A stretch of 20,887 bases of DNA, from NCBI GenBank assembly GCA_964409645.1, contig CAYPEK010000074.1, positions 1-20,887 of the forward strand, written 5' to 3'. The notes below the pieces were generated by a model. It made no database searches. It was not told where the DNA came from and saw only the letters and a list, made by a program, of their open reading frames with translations. Position 1 is the first letter of the stretch. Each line of letters opens with the position of its first letter. The position numbers and the translations under genes were made by a program. Shown here piece after piece: positions 6,753-14,929 of the stretch. The stretch comes from CAYPEK01 sp964409645 (lineage in GTDB: Bacteria; UBP15; UBA6099).

Positions 6753-9014
6753 CGGGGTGAAGCAGTATGATCCTATTATGCCGGGGTTTTGGCATTTCAT
6801 CGGTGAACAATCGGTATCCGAATAACATGACGGGTATGCACAATACGAGTTATAAGCAGCCGGATTGTAGCATTTGCCACCTGTTTTCAGAGAGCAGCCC
6901 GAATCTGCGGAACAGGCGATGTAAGAGCAGCTTGCATTTATCGTTCCGGGGTTGTTGCACTTTCCGGAATTGCCTGCCGTACAGTCGGAATCTGCGGAGC
7001 AAACCGGAGTGAAGCAATATGCCCCTACAATGCCGGGATTGTAGCACTTCCTCGGTGAACAATCGGTGTCCGAATAGCATGCCGGATATGCACAATACGA
7101 GTTATAAGTCGTCGGATTGTAACATTTGCCACCTGCTTTAAGGGAGCAGTCCGAATCTGCGGAGCAGGCGATGTAAGAGCATCTTGAGTTTATCGTTCCG
7201 GGATTACTGCACTTTCCGGAATTGCCATCTATGCAATCCGCATCGGTCCTACATGCCGGTAGATAGCAATAAGAGTCGTTCGTGCCGGGATTCGCACACA
7301 CTCCTATGGCGTTATCATATATGCAGTCGGTATCCTGCCAGCAATATACATATCTGCAATATGCGTATTTCTGGCCGGGATTGATGCACTTACCGTTGAC
7401 CCCGTATATGCAGTCGGAGTCCTTATAGCAGATTGGGTTACCGCAATACGCGTAACAGGTGTTCTCATTATAACAATATTTATAACCTGAACTCGTGCAG
7501 TCGGAGTCTTGGCTGCATGCAGCGGCGCAGGCAATGTTCTCGCAGTATGAACTGGTCAGGCCGGGGTTCCGGCAGTAATCTCTTGTTAATGAATTATTAT
7601 CATTGCATTGCCAGTCGTCATAACATTTAATATTCAAATTTAGGACCAAATCGAATTTCGTCTTGCCTGAGCTTTTTTCCTTGCACCGTGATATGGTTGC
7701 GACTTCGGATGATATGCCGTCCTTCCACGCCCAGACTTTCCACTCGATATCAGCAGGCGCTCTTCTGAATTTTATCACTCCGTCGTATGTGTAACTATAT
7801 GCGTAGTACCAGCTATTTGTTTTTGTGTAAACGTATGAATTTAGAACCAAATTTCCCGAGGCATCGACGACCCGGACCTCAGGTTCGCCCTCTGCGCATG
7901 TCGAAGTTTTCCAGTCGAGGTTCCACCATGTGAGGTGTGTAGCTGTGAATTGTACGAAAAGGCGGTTGGAACTGTCCTGTTGCACTGTAGCAAGTTTGAC
8001 TGATCCGTAGAAGTCGTTTTCTACTATCCATTCACCTGTTGTCTCGTTGAAGACGAACACGGGTATGGTGTCTCCCGCTTTGACCGTTTCGCCGGTTTCA
8101 GGATTGGCTACGTCCGAAGGGATGTACATCGTGATGACGGCCGACTGGCCGTCGGCGAACTGGGTGATGGGCGTACCGTTGGAGTCGGTGAGAGTGATCT
8201 TTGCGAATCCGGCGGTGATGAGCGTGCCTTCACCTGTCCCGTTACCCGTATCGCTGTTTGTCACAAATTCTCCGGGGAAGTTGGCGAGAGCGTTCTGATC
8301 AGTCGGGTTGAAGTAGGAAATGGAGCCTGTGACGCGGCCGGTGGCGCCGAGGACTGTTGAGGCGTTCGCGCCCGAGCCGTCCGCGCTGCCGATTGTGAGC
8401 GATGCGCCCGGCGCGTCGCCTACTTCTCCGCCGGAATTGAATGTGACCGACCTCGTATCCGACGAGATATCAACGGTTGTCACGTATGTTGTTACGCCGT
8501 CGGTGGTCACTGCTTGAGGATCAACTTGTGTCGTGTTTCCGGATGCATCAACAACTTCTGCATTTCCGGCGTCGTCCGAACTTCTTGGCTCGGCTGCTAT
8601 GTTTAGAGAAACTTCCGCAACTCCGTCGTTCAGGTTGTCGGGATAAATATGGACGGTTTTGAAGAGCGTTATATAACCTGATTTTGATGCGGCGAGTTTG
8701 ACTGCTATACCGTCCGACGTTACCGGGGAGATTGCTATTGAAAAACTGCCGTCGGAGCCTGTTGTCGCGCTAAGCCCACTGTCAGGGATTGTTACCAGCG
8801 CACCGGTAACCGCAACGCCGTCGTTGTCGAGAACTTTTCCTGATAGGTACGGGCCACCGCCTCCCGTTAGGGAGATAGCCGGATCTCGCATGGAACCGCC
8901 GCCTCCGCCGCAGCCGGACTGAAGTATTATGAATACCGCGAGAATCGAAAGGATTGCCACCCATCGACGAAAATGTACACTATGCTGGGATTCCCTTTGT
9001 CTGTCCGTTTTCAT
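6753..9014 (-). CDS. Giant Cys-rich/PKD/RCC1 lipoprotein, N-terminal part (3' end in gap)
   Basis: The start at 9014 gives a signal sequence with hydrophobic core WVAILSILAVFIILQSGC; Cys35 followed by a Gly run is a plausible lipidation site, although Gln at -3 is atypical. A carboxypeptidase-regulatory-like beta domain follows (about residues 53-125, SGKVLDNDGVAVTGALVTIP and GSDGSFSI). Next is a beta-rich region (about 150-390) with SYFNPTDQNALANFPGEF, DTIPVFVFNETTGEW and THLTWWNLDW, a pattern seen in bacterial adhesin-like proteins and animal CILP. From about residue 463 the Cys-rich repeats begin with CYDDWQCNDNNS and run to the gap. Sequence past the gap in this frame is nonsense until the frame is corrected; the true protein continues to 4298, about 1533 residues if the flanks overlap. 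Base composition is visibly more AT-rich than in neighbouring genes. Likely a surface lipoprotein that binds glycans, protein or metal; function unproven. Confidence 0.85.
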
Positions 9015-9224
9015 CGTTCAGCCCCGATGTCTATTGATTTATCTGATTCGCAATTAAATACTTGGTTTACATTTGCTATTTTACCATAAGTTTAGAGAAA
9101 TGGAATCTTATAAATCGTGGAAGTAAATCCGAAAAGCAAAAAAAGGCGGTGCGCCAATCTATTTCGTTGAAATATATTGATGATTTTTTGTCGCTGTTAA
9201 TGCAAAAACGCGTACAGATAGTTC
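9015..9224. other. Intergenic region, AT-rich; no gene seen
   Basis: The stretch separates the oxidoreductase stop (9225) from the giant lipoprotein start (9014). It is AT-rich, as expected for a minus-strand promoter (TAAAAT reading at about 9080), but no convincing -35 partner was found. A weak terminator candidate is listed separately. No coding potential is apparent. Confidence 0.5.
9138..9155 (-). terminator. Weak intrinsic terminator candidate after the oxidoreductase
   Basis: On the minus strand GGCG-CAC-CGCC (9155-9145) is followed by seven Ts (9144-9138), about 70 bases after the oxidoreductase stop. The stem is only 4 bp, so termination would be weak; the call rests mainly on the T-run and position. 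Confidence 0.35.
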
Positions 9225-10376
9225 TCAGACGGACGAACCCATATCGGCGCTCGACTTGTAAACGGCGTGGACGATCTCCACGTTTTTCATGCCTTCCTCG
9301 CCGGTGCATGCCCAGTGGTCGCCGATGACCGGATGCGGTTCGAGCGTGCCGTTCAGTTTCGCCACAAAATGGTCGAGTTGCCGCTTGAACATGTTGTATT
9401 TCCTGCCGTATTTCACATCGACCGGGAACCAGCGGTTGAGGACGAAAGACGGCACGCCGAATTTCCACACCTTGGCGTGTGTGTTGTTGAGGTGGGGGAA
9501 TCCGAGAACGTACCATGTCGAATCCATTTTATATTTCAGGCAACCGGTTTCTCCGTGGATGATGCCTTCGTCGCAACTGCCGCGCGAGCTGAAGCGGACG
9601 AGCGATCCCTGAACGTATGCGCATGCGCCGGAGCTGAAATGCAGGAGCGCGGAACCGTGGTCTTCATAACGACGGCCCGGCACGACGGTCTGCACGACGC
9701 CGCCGACGCATTTCACTTCCTCCTCCATGAGCCAGCGGAACATATCGACGTAGTGAATCCCGTGGTCGAAGAACACGCCGCCGAGCGTCCGCTCGTCGTT
9801 TATCCGCCACGCGCCCATGTCTTTGTTTGCAAGGAATCTCAACTTGCCGCCGACCTCGTATAATTCTTTTACGGGCGATTTCGTGATGTCGGGTACCCAA
9901 CTGTCGTATGTCGCCCGCAGCTGGAACACGCGGCCGATCTCGCCGCTCTTGATCATTGATTTCAGTCTTTCGTATCCGGGATCGAAACGGAGGGAGTGGG
10001 CCACCGTGAGGACGGTGCCGTTCTTTTCCGCGGCCTCGACCATCTTACGGCAGTCTTCAACCGTGGAGGCCATCGGCTTCTCGCAGATCACGTGGATGCC
10101 TTTTTCCGCGGCCGCGATCGTCGGCGCCGCGTGGATCCACGGCGGTGTTATGACCACTACCGCGTCAACGCCGCTTTTCGCGATCATTTCTTCCCAGTCG
10201 CCATAGACTTTCTTCGCGCCGAACTTCGCCGCGGATTTCTCTGCAAGAGGCCGGTCGATGTCCGCCACAGCGGCGAGTTCCGCATCCGGGTTCTCCTCTA
10301 TCCACGGAAAAAAGCCGAGCCACGCCTGTCTGCCGCATCCGATTACGCCGAACCTGATTTTCTTTCGAGTCGCCAT
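9225..10376 (-). CDS. Gfo/Idh/MocA-family NAD(P)-dependent oxidoreductase
   Basis: A cytoplasmic 383-residue dehydrogenase. The N-terminal Rossmann domain has GVIGCGRQAWLG (residues 10-21) for dinucleotide binding, VADIDR at the end of beta 2, and the family EKP motif (Glu99-Lys100-Pro101). The C-terminal alpha/beta domain has FFDHGIHYVDMFRWL with Asp204 and His208 in the catalytic D-x3-H position. There is no Tat signal, unlike many planctomycete-type relatives. Family members oxidise sugars, inositols or their derivatives, or work in redox-neutral steps such as glycoside rearrangement. The ATG at 10376 has a GGAGGA site 7 bases upstream. It lies 69 bp after the GH35 gene and a TATAAT in that gap could give it a promoter of its own. 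Length matches the family; substrate not predictable. Confidence 0.9.
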   Translation of the reverse strand: MATRKKIRFGVIGCGRQAWLGFFPWIEENPDAELAAVADIDRPLAEKSAAKFGAKKVYGDWEEMIAKSGVDAVVVITPPWIHAAPTIAAAEKGIHVICEKPMASTVEDCRKMVEAAEKNGTVLTVAHSLRFDPGYERLKSMIKSGEIGRVFQLRATYDSWVPDITKSPVKELYEVGGKLRFLANKDMGAWRINDERTLGGVFFDHGIHYVDMFRWLMEEEVKCVGGVVQTVVPGRRYEDHGSALLHFSSGACAYVQGSLVRFSSRGSCDEGIIHGETGCLKYKMDSTWYVLGFPHLNNTHAKVWKFGVPSFVLNRWFPVDVKYGRKYNMFKRQLDHFVAKLNGTLEPHPVIGDHWACTGEEGMKNVEIVHAVYKSSADMGSSV

Positions 10377-10400
10377 GTGTTTTCCTCCGAATCGAACACG

Positions 10401-10406
10401 ATTATA
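10401..10406 (-). promoter_or_regulatory. -10-like TATAAT upstream of the oxidoreductase
   Basis: On the minus strand TATAAT is found 24 bases before the start codon. A TTGAAA lies 20 bases further up, wider than the optimal 17, so the promoter is uncertain. The 69-bp intergenic gap is otherwise AT-rich with no terminator seen, so read-through from GH35 is also possible. Confidence 0.3.
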
Positions 10407-10445
10407 TCATCTTTTTGGCAATGTATTTTCAAATATTAAAATTGT

Positions 10446-13106
10446 TCACTTCTTAATCTGATACATGTACTGCCGGTAGGGCTCGACAGCGGCTTCGAGG
10501 AGAGCGGCGGGTTTCGTTCCGCGCGCCTGCACCGCGATCACAAGCGAGTTTTTTCCGCCGTAATGCAGCCACGGCTCCGGCAGGTAGAAATCGTACTGTG
10601 GGCCGAGGTCGCTGAACCTGCCCACGAGTTCGCCGTTCAGGTAGATGAACGCGTAGCCGTCCGCTTTGATGCGCAGCTTGAGCGGTGCGAACCAGCCCGG
10701 GTGGTCCTTCACAGTGAACTCCGCGCGGTACCACGCCGCGCCCTCTGTGCCGGAGATGTTTGGGAGCGACGCCTGTTGCCAGTCAGCATCCTTGAAGGTG
10801 TCCTTCCACCAGCCGAGGTTCTCGCCCTGCAGTCCGGCCGCGAGCTTCCATTCCTTCGAGATTTTTACCGAGTCGCCCACCGCGCGTACTTTCTTGATGC
10901 CCTGTGGGCCGCCCATCTCCTCGCCGCCGTTGTGGCGGCCGGGGTTCTGGTACACGAGCATCAGCGTGTGCTCGCCCGCGGGCACTTTCCCCCATATCAG
11001 CTTGTCCGTGCTGAGCGGCTTTTCCTTTTGATTGGTGAGCCGGTATTTTCCGCCGTCGATCACGGCCTCGACCGAGTTGTTGATATACGGCTCGACGTCG
11101 AGCTTGAGGAAGTCGGTTTCATTTTTGAATTTCGTCAGGTAGCGATAGAAGCCGGGGTCAGGCAGGCCCATTTTTTCAAGCGGGTCGAGCGCCGCGAGTG
11201 GCTTGAAGTCGCCCTCGAACAGCGGGTCGATTTTTATTTTGAATTTCGGCTCGACCGGATACTCCCATTTCGGGTCCGGCGTGTCGAACTTCGCGTTGAC
11301 GAGAAGCGAACCGGCAACCGCCGACGGCTTCGCGCCCGCGATTTTTAGCGATGGCGGGAACGACACGTCGTTCGTGCCCGGCCTGAAGAATATCTCCGGT
11401 GATTTGTGCTTTTCGTCAACACCGGCGAAGACGAGCCCGGATGCCACGATCGGCCCGGCGGGCGACCAGTTCATTCGTGCGGCGCGGTCGCTGGAGACGA
11501 CGAGCATTTTCGTGTTTGCGTCCACCGCGAAAAGCATGTCGTTCGCGTCGTCGATGCTGCCGCTGACTGTCAGCACTTTAGACGCTGCGTCCCAGTTGGT
11601 AGTGTACCTCGTCGGGATTTTCGCGGCCGGTTTGCCGGGGAGCCGTAGCTTGATCTCGAAGTTCGAGTCCGGCGTCCCGTAGAGTGTGATGTAGCGCGTT
11701 TTGCCGATGTCGTGCGGGATGATTTCGGCGGATGAAGAGACGATCTCGTACCCGGCCTTCGCGGGGGCAGGGGACACGAGCGCCGGAAGGATCACGAAGC
11801 CGCGAGGCGCGAGTTCGAGCGTGCCGTTCCCCGGCACTGTGACTGTTTTGCCGCCTGCCGTGAGTTGCACTTTGGCAATTTGCGGCTGCTCGGTTCTGTT
11901 CTGGACGAATAGGAAATATCCGGCGTCCGTCTTACGCGTGAAAACGCGCACGGATTCCGGGTCGCCTTCGACGAGTTTCGCGGCGCTGTTCGCTTCGGTT
12001 GCGCCCGCGAGCGCGGGGCCGAATGCGCCGAGGAACTGGCCGATGAGCCGGACGTCGAAGTATTTGTCGTGCGGCCAGCCGGCTTCGCCGATCGGCGCGT
12101 AGTAGTCGTACGTGGTGGTTAGATTTTTCGCGGGCCACTGGCCGAAGTTCGTGCCTCCGTGGAACATATAGTAGTTCGCCGACGTGACGCCGAGCGCCAT
12201 GACGAGTTTGGTGAGCGCGTTGATCTCAGGTCCGTCCACGCCTTTCTGCTCGATCGAGAGCATCCCGCCCACCTGCGCGAACCAGCCGCCTTCGAGCTCG
12301 GTGACCATCAGCGGTTCGCCCGGCTGCTGCTCGCGTAGTTCCTTGAGGGCGTTCTCGACGCTTTTCCAGTCGCCGCGCGGGTAGAAGTTGCACGAGTCCA
12401 TGATCTTCGCCATGTCCGGGTCCTGCTCCTTGCGCGCGACTCGTGTCCAGCACGTGATGATCGGGGTGTCGATGCCGTTTTTCTGTGTGAGTTTGTAGAG
12501 GTGGCGTACGTATTCCGTCATTTCGGCGTCGGTGGCGCCGTTCTGGAAGCTGTATTCGTTTTCGATCTGCACCATTATGACGCGGCCGCCCTTGGTGTAG
12601 AGATGCTTTTTGACAACCGGCAGCACGTGGTTGTAGTAATAGGTCGATACTTCGAGTTGCTGCGGGTCCGGCGTGCGGAGACGACCGCCTTTCATGATCG
12701 CCCACACCGGGTAGCCGCCGGCCTCCCATTCGGCGCAGATGTACGGGCCCGGCCGGACAATTACGTAGAGCCCCATTTTTTCGGCGAGTGTGATAAAGCG
12801 GTCGAGTTCGGAGTAGTCGGCGTGTCCCTCGCGCGGCTCGATCTTGTTCCACGCGACGTACGTCTCGACCGTGTTCAGCCCGGCGGCTTTCATCTTCGCG
12901 AGTCGGTCAGCCCAGAGCTTTTCCGGCACGCGGAAGTAGTGGAGCGCACCGCTGTAGATGAAGACGCGCTTGCCGTCGATGATGAAGCTCTTCGAGTCGC
13001 GTGTGACGGTGTGCTTGACTGTCGCCCCGGCGACGGGAGCCGCGGCCGCCGACAGCGTGATCATCGCCGCCGCCGCGATTAGTATCAGATATGTTTTCCT
13101 CAGCAT
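10446..13106 (-). CDS. Secreted GH35 beta-galactosidase
   Basis: The ATG at 13106 is chosen over an in-frame ATG 33 bases upstream because GGAGGA sits 8 bases before it and it begins the signal peptide directly (MLRKTYLILIAAAAMITLS, with AGA as probable cleavage site). The mature enzyme should act outside the cytoplasm. The catalytic TIM barrel (about residues 35-380) contains YSGALHYFRV, VRPGPYICAEWEAGGYPVW (the GH35 signature), QIENEYS with Glu184 as probable acid/base, and VTELEGGWF with Glu270 as probable nucleophile, followed by HGGTNFG. The C-terminal half has beta-sandwich domains, the last resembling a galactose-binding jelly roll (DGYAFIYLNGELVGRF). Family enzymes release terminal beta-galactose from glycans. 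At 886 residues it is longer than minimal GH35 enzymes. It may be co-transcribed with the downstream oxidoreductase. Confidence 0.92.
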   Translation of the reverse strand: MLRKTYLILIAAAAMITLSAAAAPVAGATVKHTVTRDSKSFIIDGKRVFIYSGALHYFRVPEKLWADRLAKMKAAGLNTVETYVAWNKIEPREGHADYSELDRFITLAEKMGLYVIVRPGPYICAEWEAGGYPVWAIMKGGRLRTPDPQQLEVSTYYYNHVLPVVKKHLYTKGGRVIMVQIENEYSFQNGATDAEMTEYVRHLYKLTQKNGIDTPIITCWTRVARKEQDPDMAKIMDSCNFYPRGDWKSVENALKELREQQPGEPLMVTELEGGWFAQVGGMLSIEQKGVDGPEINALTKLVMALGVTSANYYMFHGGTNFGQWPAKNLTTTYDYYAPIGEAGWPHDKYFDVRLIGQFLGAFGPALAGATEANSAAKLVEGDPESVRVFTRKTDAGYFLFVQNRTEQPQIAKVQLTAGGKTVTVPGNGTLELAPRGFVILPALVSPAPAKAGYEIVSSSAEIIPHDIGKTRYITLYGTPDSNFEIKLRLPGKPAAKIPTRYTTNWDAASKVLTVSGSIDDANDMLFAVDANTKMLVVSSDRAARMNWSPAGPIVASGLVFAGVDEKHKSPEIFFRPGTNDVSFPPSLKIAGAKPSAVAGSLLVNAKFDTPDPKWEYPVEPKFKIKIDPLFEGDFKPLAALDPLEKMGLPDPGFYRYLTKFKNETDFLKLDVEPYINNSVEAVIDGGKYRLTNQKEKPLSTDKLIWGKVPAGEHTLMLVYQNPGRHNGGEEMGGPQGIKKVRAVGDSVKISKEWKLAAGLQGENLGWWKDTFKDADWQQASLPNISGTEGAAWYRAEFTVKDHPGWFAPLKLRIKADGYAFIYLNGELVGRFSDLGPQYDFYLPEPWLHYGGKNSLVIAVQARGTKPAALLEAAVEPYRQYMYQIKK

Positions 13107-13145
13107 GTGAAATATCCTCCGCGCGCATCTTTCGTACAACGATTC

Positions 13146-13151
13146 ATTATA
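13146..13151 (-). promoter_or_regulatory. -10-like TATAAT upstream of GH35
   Basis: TATAAT on the minus strand lies 39 bases before the GH35 start, in an AT-rich stretch. No good -35 hexamer is seen at the usual distance. Confidence 0.35.
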
Positions 13152-13182
13152 TTAATACAACACTGACAGGTTTGAAAGCATA

Positions 13183-13201
13183 GATATCCCGATGGGGTAT
13201 C
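13183..13201. promoter_or_regulatory. Imperfect palindrome upstream of GH35, possible operator
   Basis: GATATCCC-GAT-GGGGTATC has 7 of 8 complementary positions in its arms. It sits about 30 bases upstream of the -10-like element, where an activator or repressor could bind. No partner site was found elsewhere in the window. Confidence 0.25.
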
Positions 13202-13303
13202 GCCATTCTCAAGCCTATTGCTATCGTTGAATTTTATAAAGGGCAGGACACATGCGGATTGCTTCTGTTGTTCGTGCGAAAACTATAATTGCTTAAACGC
13301 AAC

Positions 13304-13807
13304 TCAGGCGTTGGCGGCGGAATCGTTGGAGATCATTATCATGAGATAGAAGCCGAGGATGACGAGCAACGGCAGTTCCGGGACGGACAGAGCGGCCGGC
13401 GCGATTTCAACCGCTGCGGCGGACCTGAGAAGTCCGGTATTCCTGAAATAAACCAGCGGCGCTTCTCTTTCGTCGGTGATAGCGAGTTTTGTCTCGAAGA
13501 AGTTAGTGTCGGCCCTGTATTTCCTGCCGTCTGGGAGTTCGAGTGTGCCGCCGCCGGACCATGTGCTGTTGCGAAACACCGCCGCTTCGGTGTCCGTTGC
13601 CGCGTTGCGGATGGTGATGGCGGTCCTGATGAACCCGACTCGCTTGAACGTCCACGCGCCGTCGCCGGTTTCGCCCGTGGCAAATGTGCCGAACATGCTC
13701 CTGAATTTGAGCGTCCCGACCACATCCTCGCCGCGCTTAAGCTCGAACCCTTTCAGCTTCGGAACCCACTTCAGCTCGCTGCCCGCGACTTCAGGTATTT
13801 TCATCAT
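13304..13807 (-). CDS. Small LURP-one/tubby-like beta protein with C-terminal membrane segment
   Basis: A 167-residue protein with no signal peptide. Its repeated beta-hairpin pattern (WVPKLKGFELKRGEDVVGTL, AWTFKRVGFIRTAITIRNA, GTLELPDGRKYRAD, PLVYFRNTGLLR) resembles the tubby-like/LURP-one-related barrel proteins, judged by pattern only. The end (about 141-160, PELPLLVILGFYLMIMIS) is hydrophobic enough for a membrane anchor, so the barrel would face the cytoplasm. Two adjacent ATGs (13807 and 13804) are possible; the ribosome binding site is weak. It is the last gene of the GH31 operon, 74 bp after the PsbP-like gene, with a strong hairpin in that gap. Function unknown. Confidence 0.65.
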   Translation of the reverse strand: MMKIPEVAGSELKWVPKLKGFELKRGEDVVGTLKFRSMFGTFATGETGDGAWTFKRVGFIRTAITIRNAATDTEAAVFRNSTWSGGGTLELPDGRKYRADTNFFETKLAITDEREAPLVYFRNTGLLRSAAAVEIAPAALSVPELPLLVILGFYLMIMISNDSAANA

Positions 13808-13827
13808 GGCGGTAACCTAAACCCGGA

Positions 13828-13857
13828 CCGGATTCGCCTGAAAACAGGCGAATCCGG
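13828..13857. repeat. 13-bp perfect hairpin inside the operon
   Basis: CCGGATTCGCCTG (13828-13840) and CAGGCGAATCCGG (13845-13857) form a perfect stem with a four-base loop. On the minus strand it follows the PsbP-like stop and ends 20 bases before the next start. There is no T-run, so it may stabilise or partly terminate the mRNA rather than be a full terminator. Confidence 0.7.
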
Positions 13858-13881
13858 ATTGATAGTCTGTGACGATCCGCG

Positions 13882-14904
13882 TTACTTCGACGGTTTGAAA
13901 GTTCTCGACACTTCCTCGAACGCGGGCAGATAAGTGTCGTAAAAATCCTTCGGGCATTTGAAAGCGATAACGTAGAAGCCTTCCTTTGCGTTGACGATAA
14001 TGAATTTATCCTTAAGCCAGTATTCGGTTGTGAACAGCGGCCCGCGCGGCACTGCCTGATAAACTTCATATTCGATTTCCGTCGCTTCGCTGCCGTTCAC
14101 TTCGATCTTCTTGGGGGCCGTGAAGTGCGATTTCTCGCTTCCCTTTCGTTTCTCCATCATAATTTCGTAGTCTTTGACGAAGCTCTCGTAAGTCTTATTC
14201 TCGTTGTTGTTTTTCGAGTAGTAACCTACGTAAATGAGCGGGTCCGGGAAAAAGTAACTCTCTCCGTCCTCCGGTTTCGCCTTGTCGGGTTTTGTCAGCT
14301 TGATCTCGAATATGCCTGCGGCTTCATCACCGGCTTTGTCTCTTTCGAGTTTCCACGAAGTCGGAATGTAGCACGAGAAAAGGCCGTCGTCCATTTCATA
14401 GTTATCGAACGGTTCCGGGTGGATTTCTTTCAGCTCCGGCAGTTCGGCGGTGAAGTATTTTTCCACGATCGCGGATATTGATTCGTCCGATTGCGGGACG
14501 CGCGTTGTCGAGAAAACTTTGTTCGTGATCGAATATGTGAAATCGCCTTTCAGGCCGAGGTCCTTTTCGAGATCGAACAGGACGAGCGTGCCGTCGAAAA
14601 GCATCGCCTTGCAGGCATCGGGGTCTATGCGGTTTATGGTCAGCGTGTAATGCGGCGGTTTCGCCGATTCGTCTTTCTTCACATCGACTTTGAACGAGCT
14701 CTTGTCCGTGCAGCCGCCGCTTGCGACGTGGATGAGGAACCTGTTTTGCCCCATAAGCAGTTCGCCAAGCGTCGCCGGGCCGATATCATACTGGCTTTCA
14801 TACAGGGATGCGTTCGCGCACGCCGACGCGAAAAGGGCAATGAGCATAGCCGCGAGCGGGACGAAAGCCTTCAAATTTCTGATGGTTCTTGAATCTTTTT
14901 TCAT
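13882..14904 (-). CDS. Exported PsbP-like protein
   Basis: 340 residues. A strong GGAGG lies 6 bases before the ATG. The N-terminus is an export signal (LKAFVPLAAMLIALFASACANAS); Cys29 could be lipidated (ASAC) or the protein may be cut by signal peptidase I after ANA. A first domain (about 35-135) has a Cys pair, GGCTDKSSF (Cys65) and DPDACKA (Cys98), probably a disulfide. A second domain (about 165-340) has FSCYIPTSWKLERD, a long beta region and a final FYVIAFKCPKDFYDTYLPAFEEVSRTF, the pattern of PsbP/Mog1-like folds in bacterial exported proteins. The stop is 74 bp before the small LURP-one-like gene, and the start is 25 bp after the DUF2330-like gene. Precise role unknown; probably an envelope protein made together with its operon partners. 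Confidence 0.7.
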   Translation of the reverse strand: MKKDSRTIRNLKAFVPLAAMLIALFASACANASLYESQYDIGPATLGELLMGQNRFLIHVASGGCTDKSSFKVDVKKDESAKPPHYTLTINRIDPDACKAMLFDGTLVLFDLEKDLGLKGDFTYSITNKVFSTTRVPQSDESISAIVEKYFTAELPELKEIHPEPFDNYEMDDGLFSCYIPTSWKLERDKAGDEAAGIFEIKLTKPDKAKPEDGESYFFPDPLIYVGYYSKNNNENKTYESFVKDYEIMMEKRKGSEKSHFTAPKKIEVNGSEATEIEYEVYQAVPRGPLFTTEYWLKDKFIIVNAKEGFYVIAFKCPKDFYDTYLPAFEEVSRTFKPSK

Positions 14905-14929
14905 TTAATGCCTCCTGATTTTAATCAAA

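Larger units (their letters stand above)
5850..7625 (-). repeat. Cys-rich tandem repeat array (C-x3-D-x-D-C ... K-C-x-N-P-G)
   Basis: On the minus strand this stretch encodes about 20 short units of roughly 25-30 residues, each with C-x2-3-D-S/T-D-C, then G-K-C-Y/N-N-P-G and a Y/S-x-C end. Three consecutive unit types (TAGNSGKCNNPG, SLKxGGKCYNP, SPxKCYNPG) form a super-repeat of about 83 residues seen three times. The first and last units are of the CDD/CND-x-N/D-S-x-T-x-D-x-C type. The even Cys count and the Asp pairs suggest disulfide-knotted, possibly calcium-binding modules; this is inference. Confidence 0.8.

Noticed and set aside
10563..11348. Plus-strand open frame inside GH35
   Set aside because: Antisense shadow of the GH35 C-terminal domains.
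13828..13857. Hairpin as an intrinsic terminator
   Set aside because: There is no T-run on either strand after the stem, so it is reported only as a hairpin.
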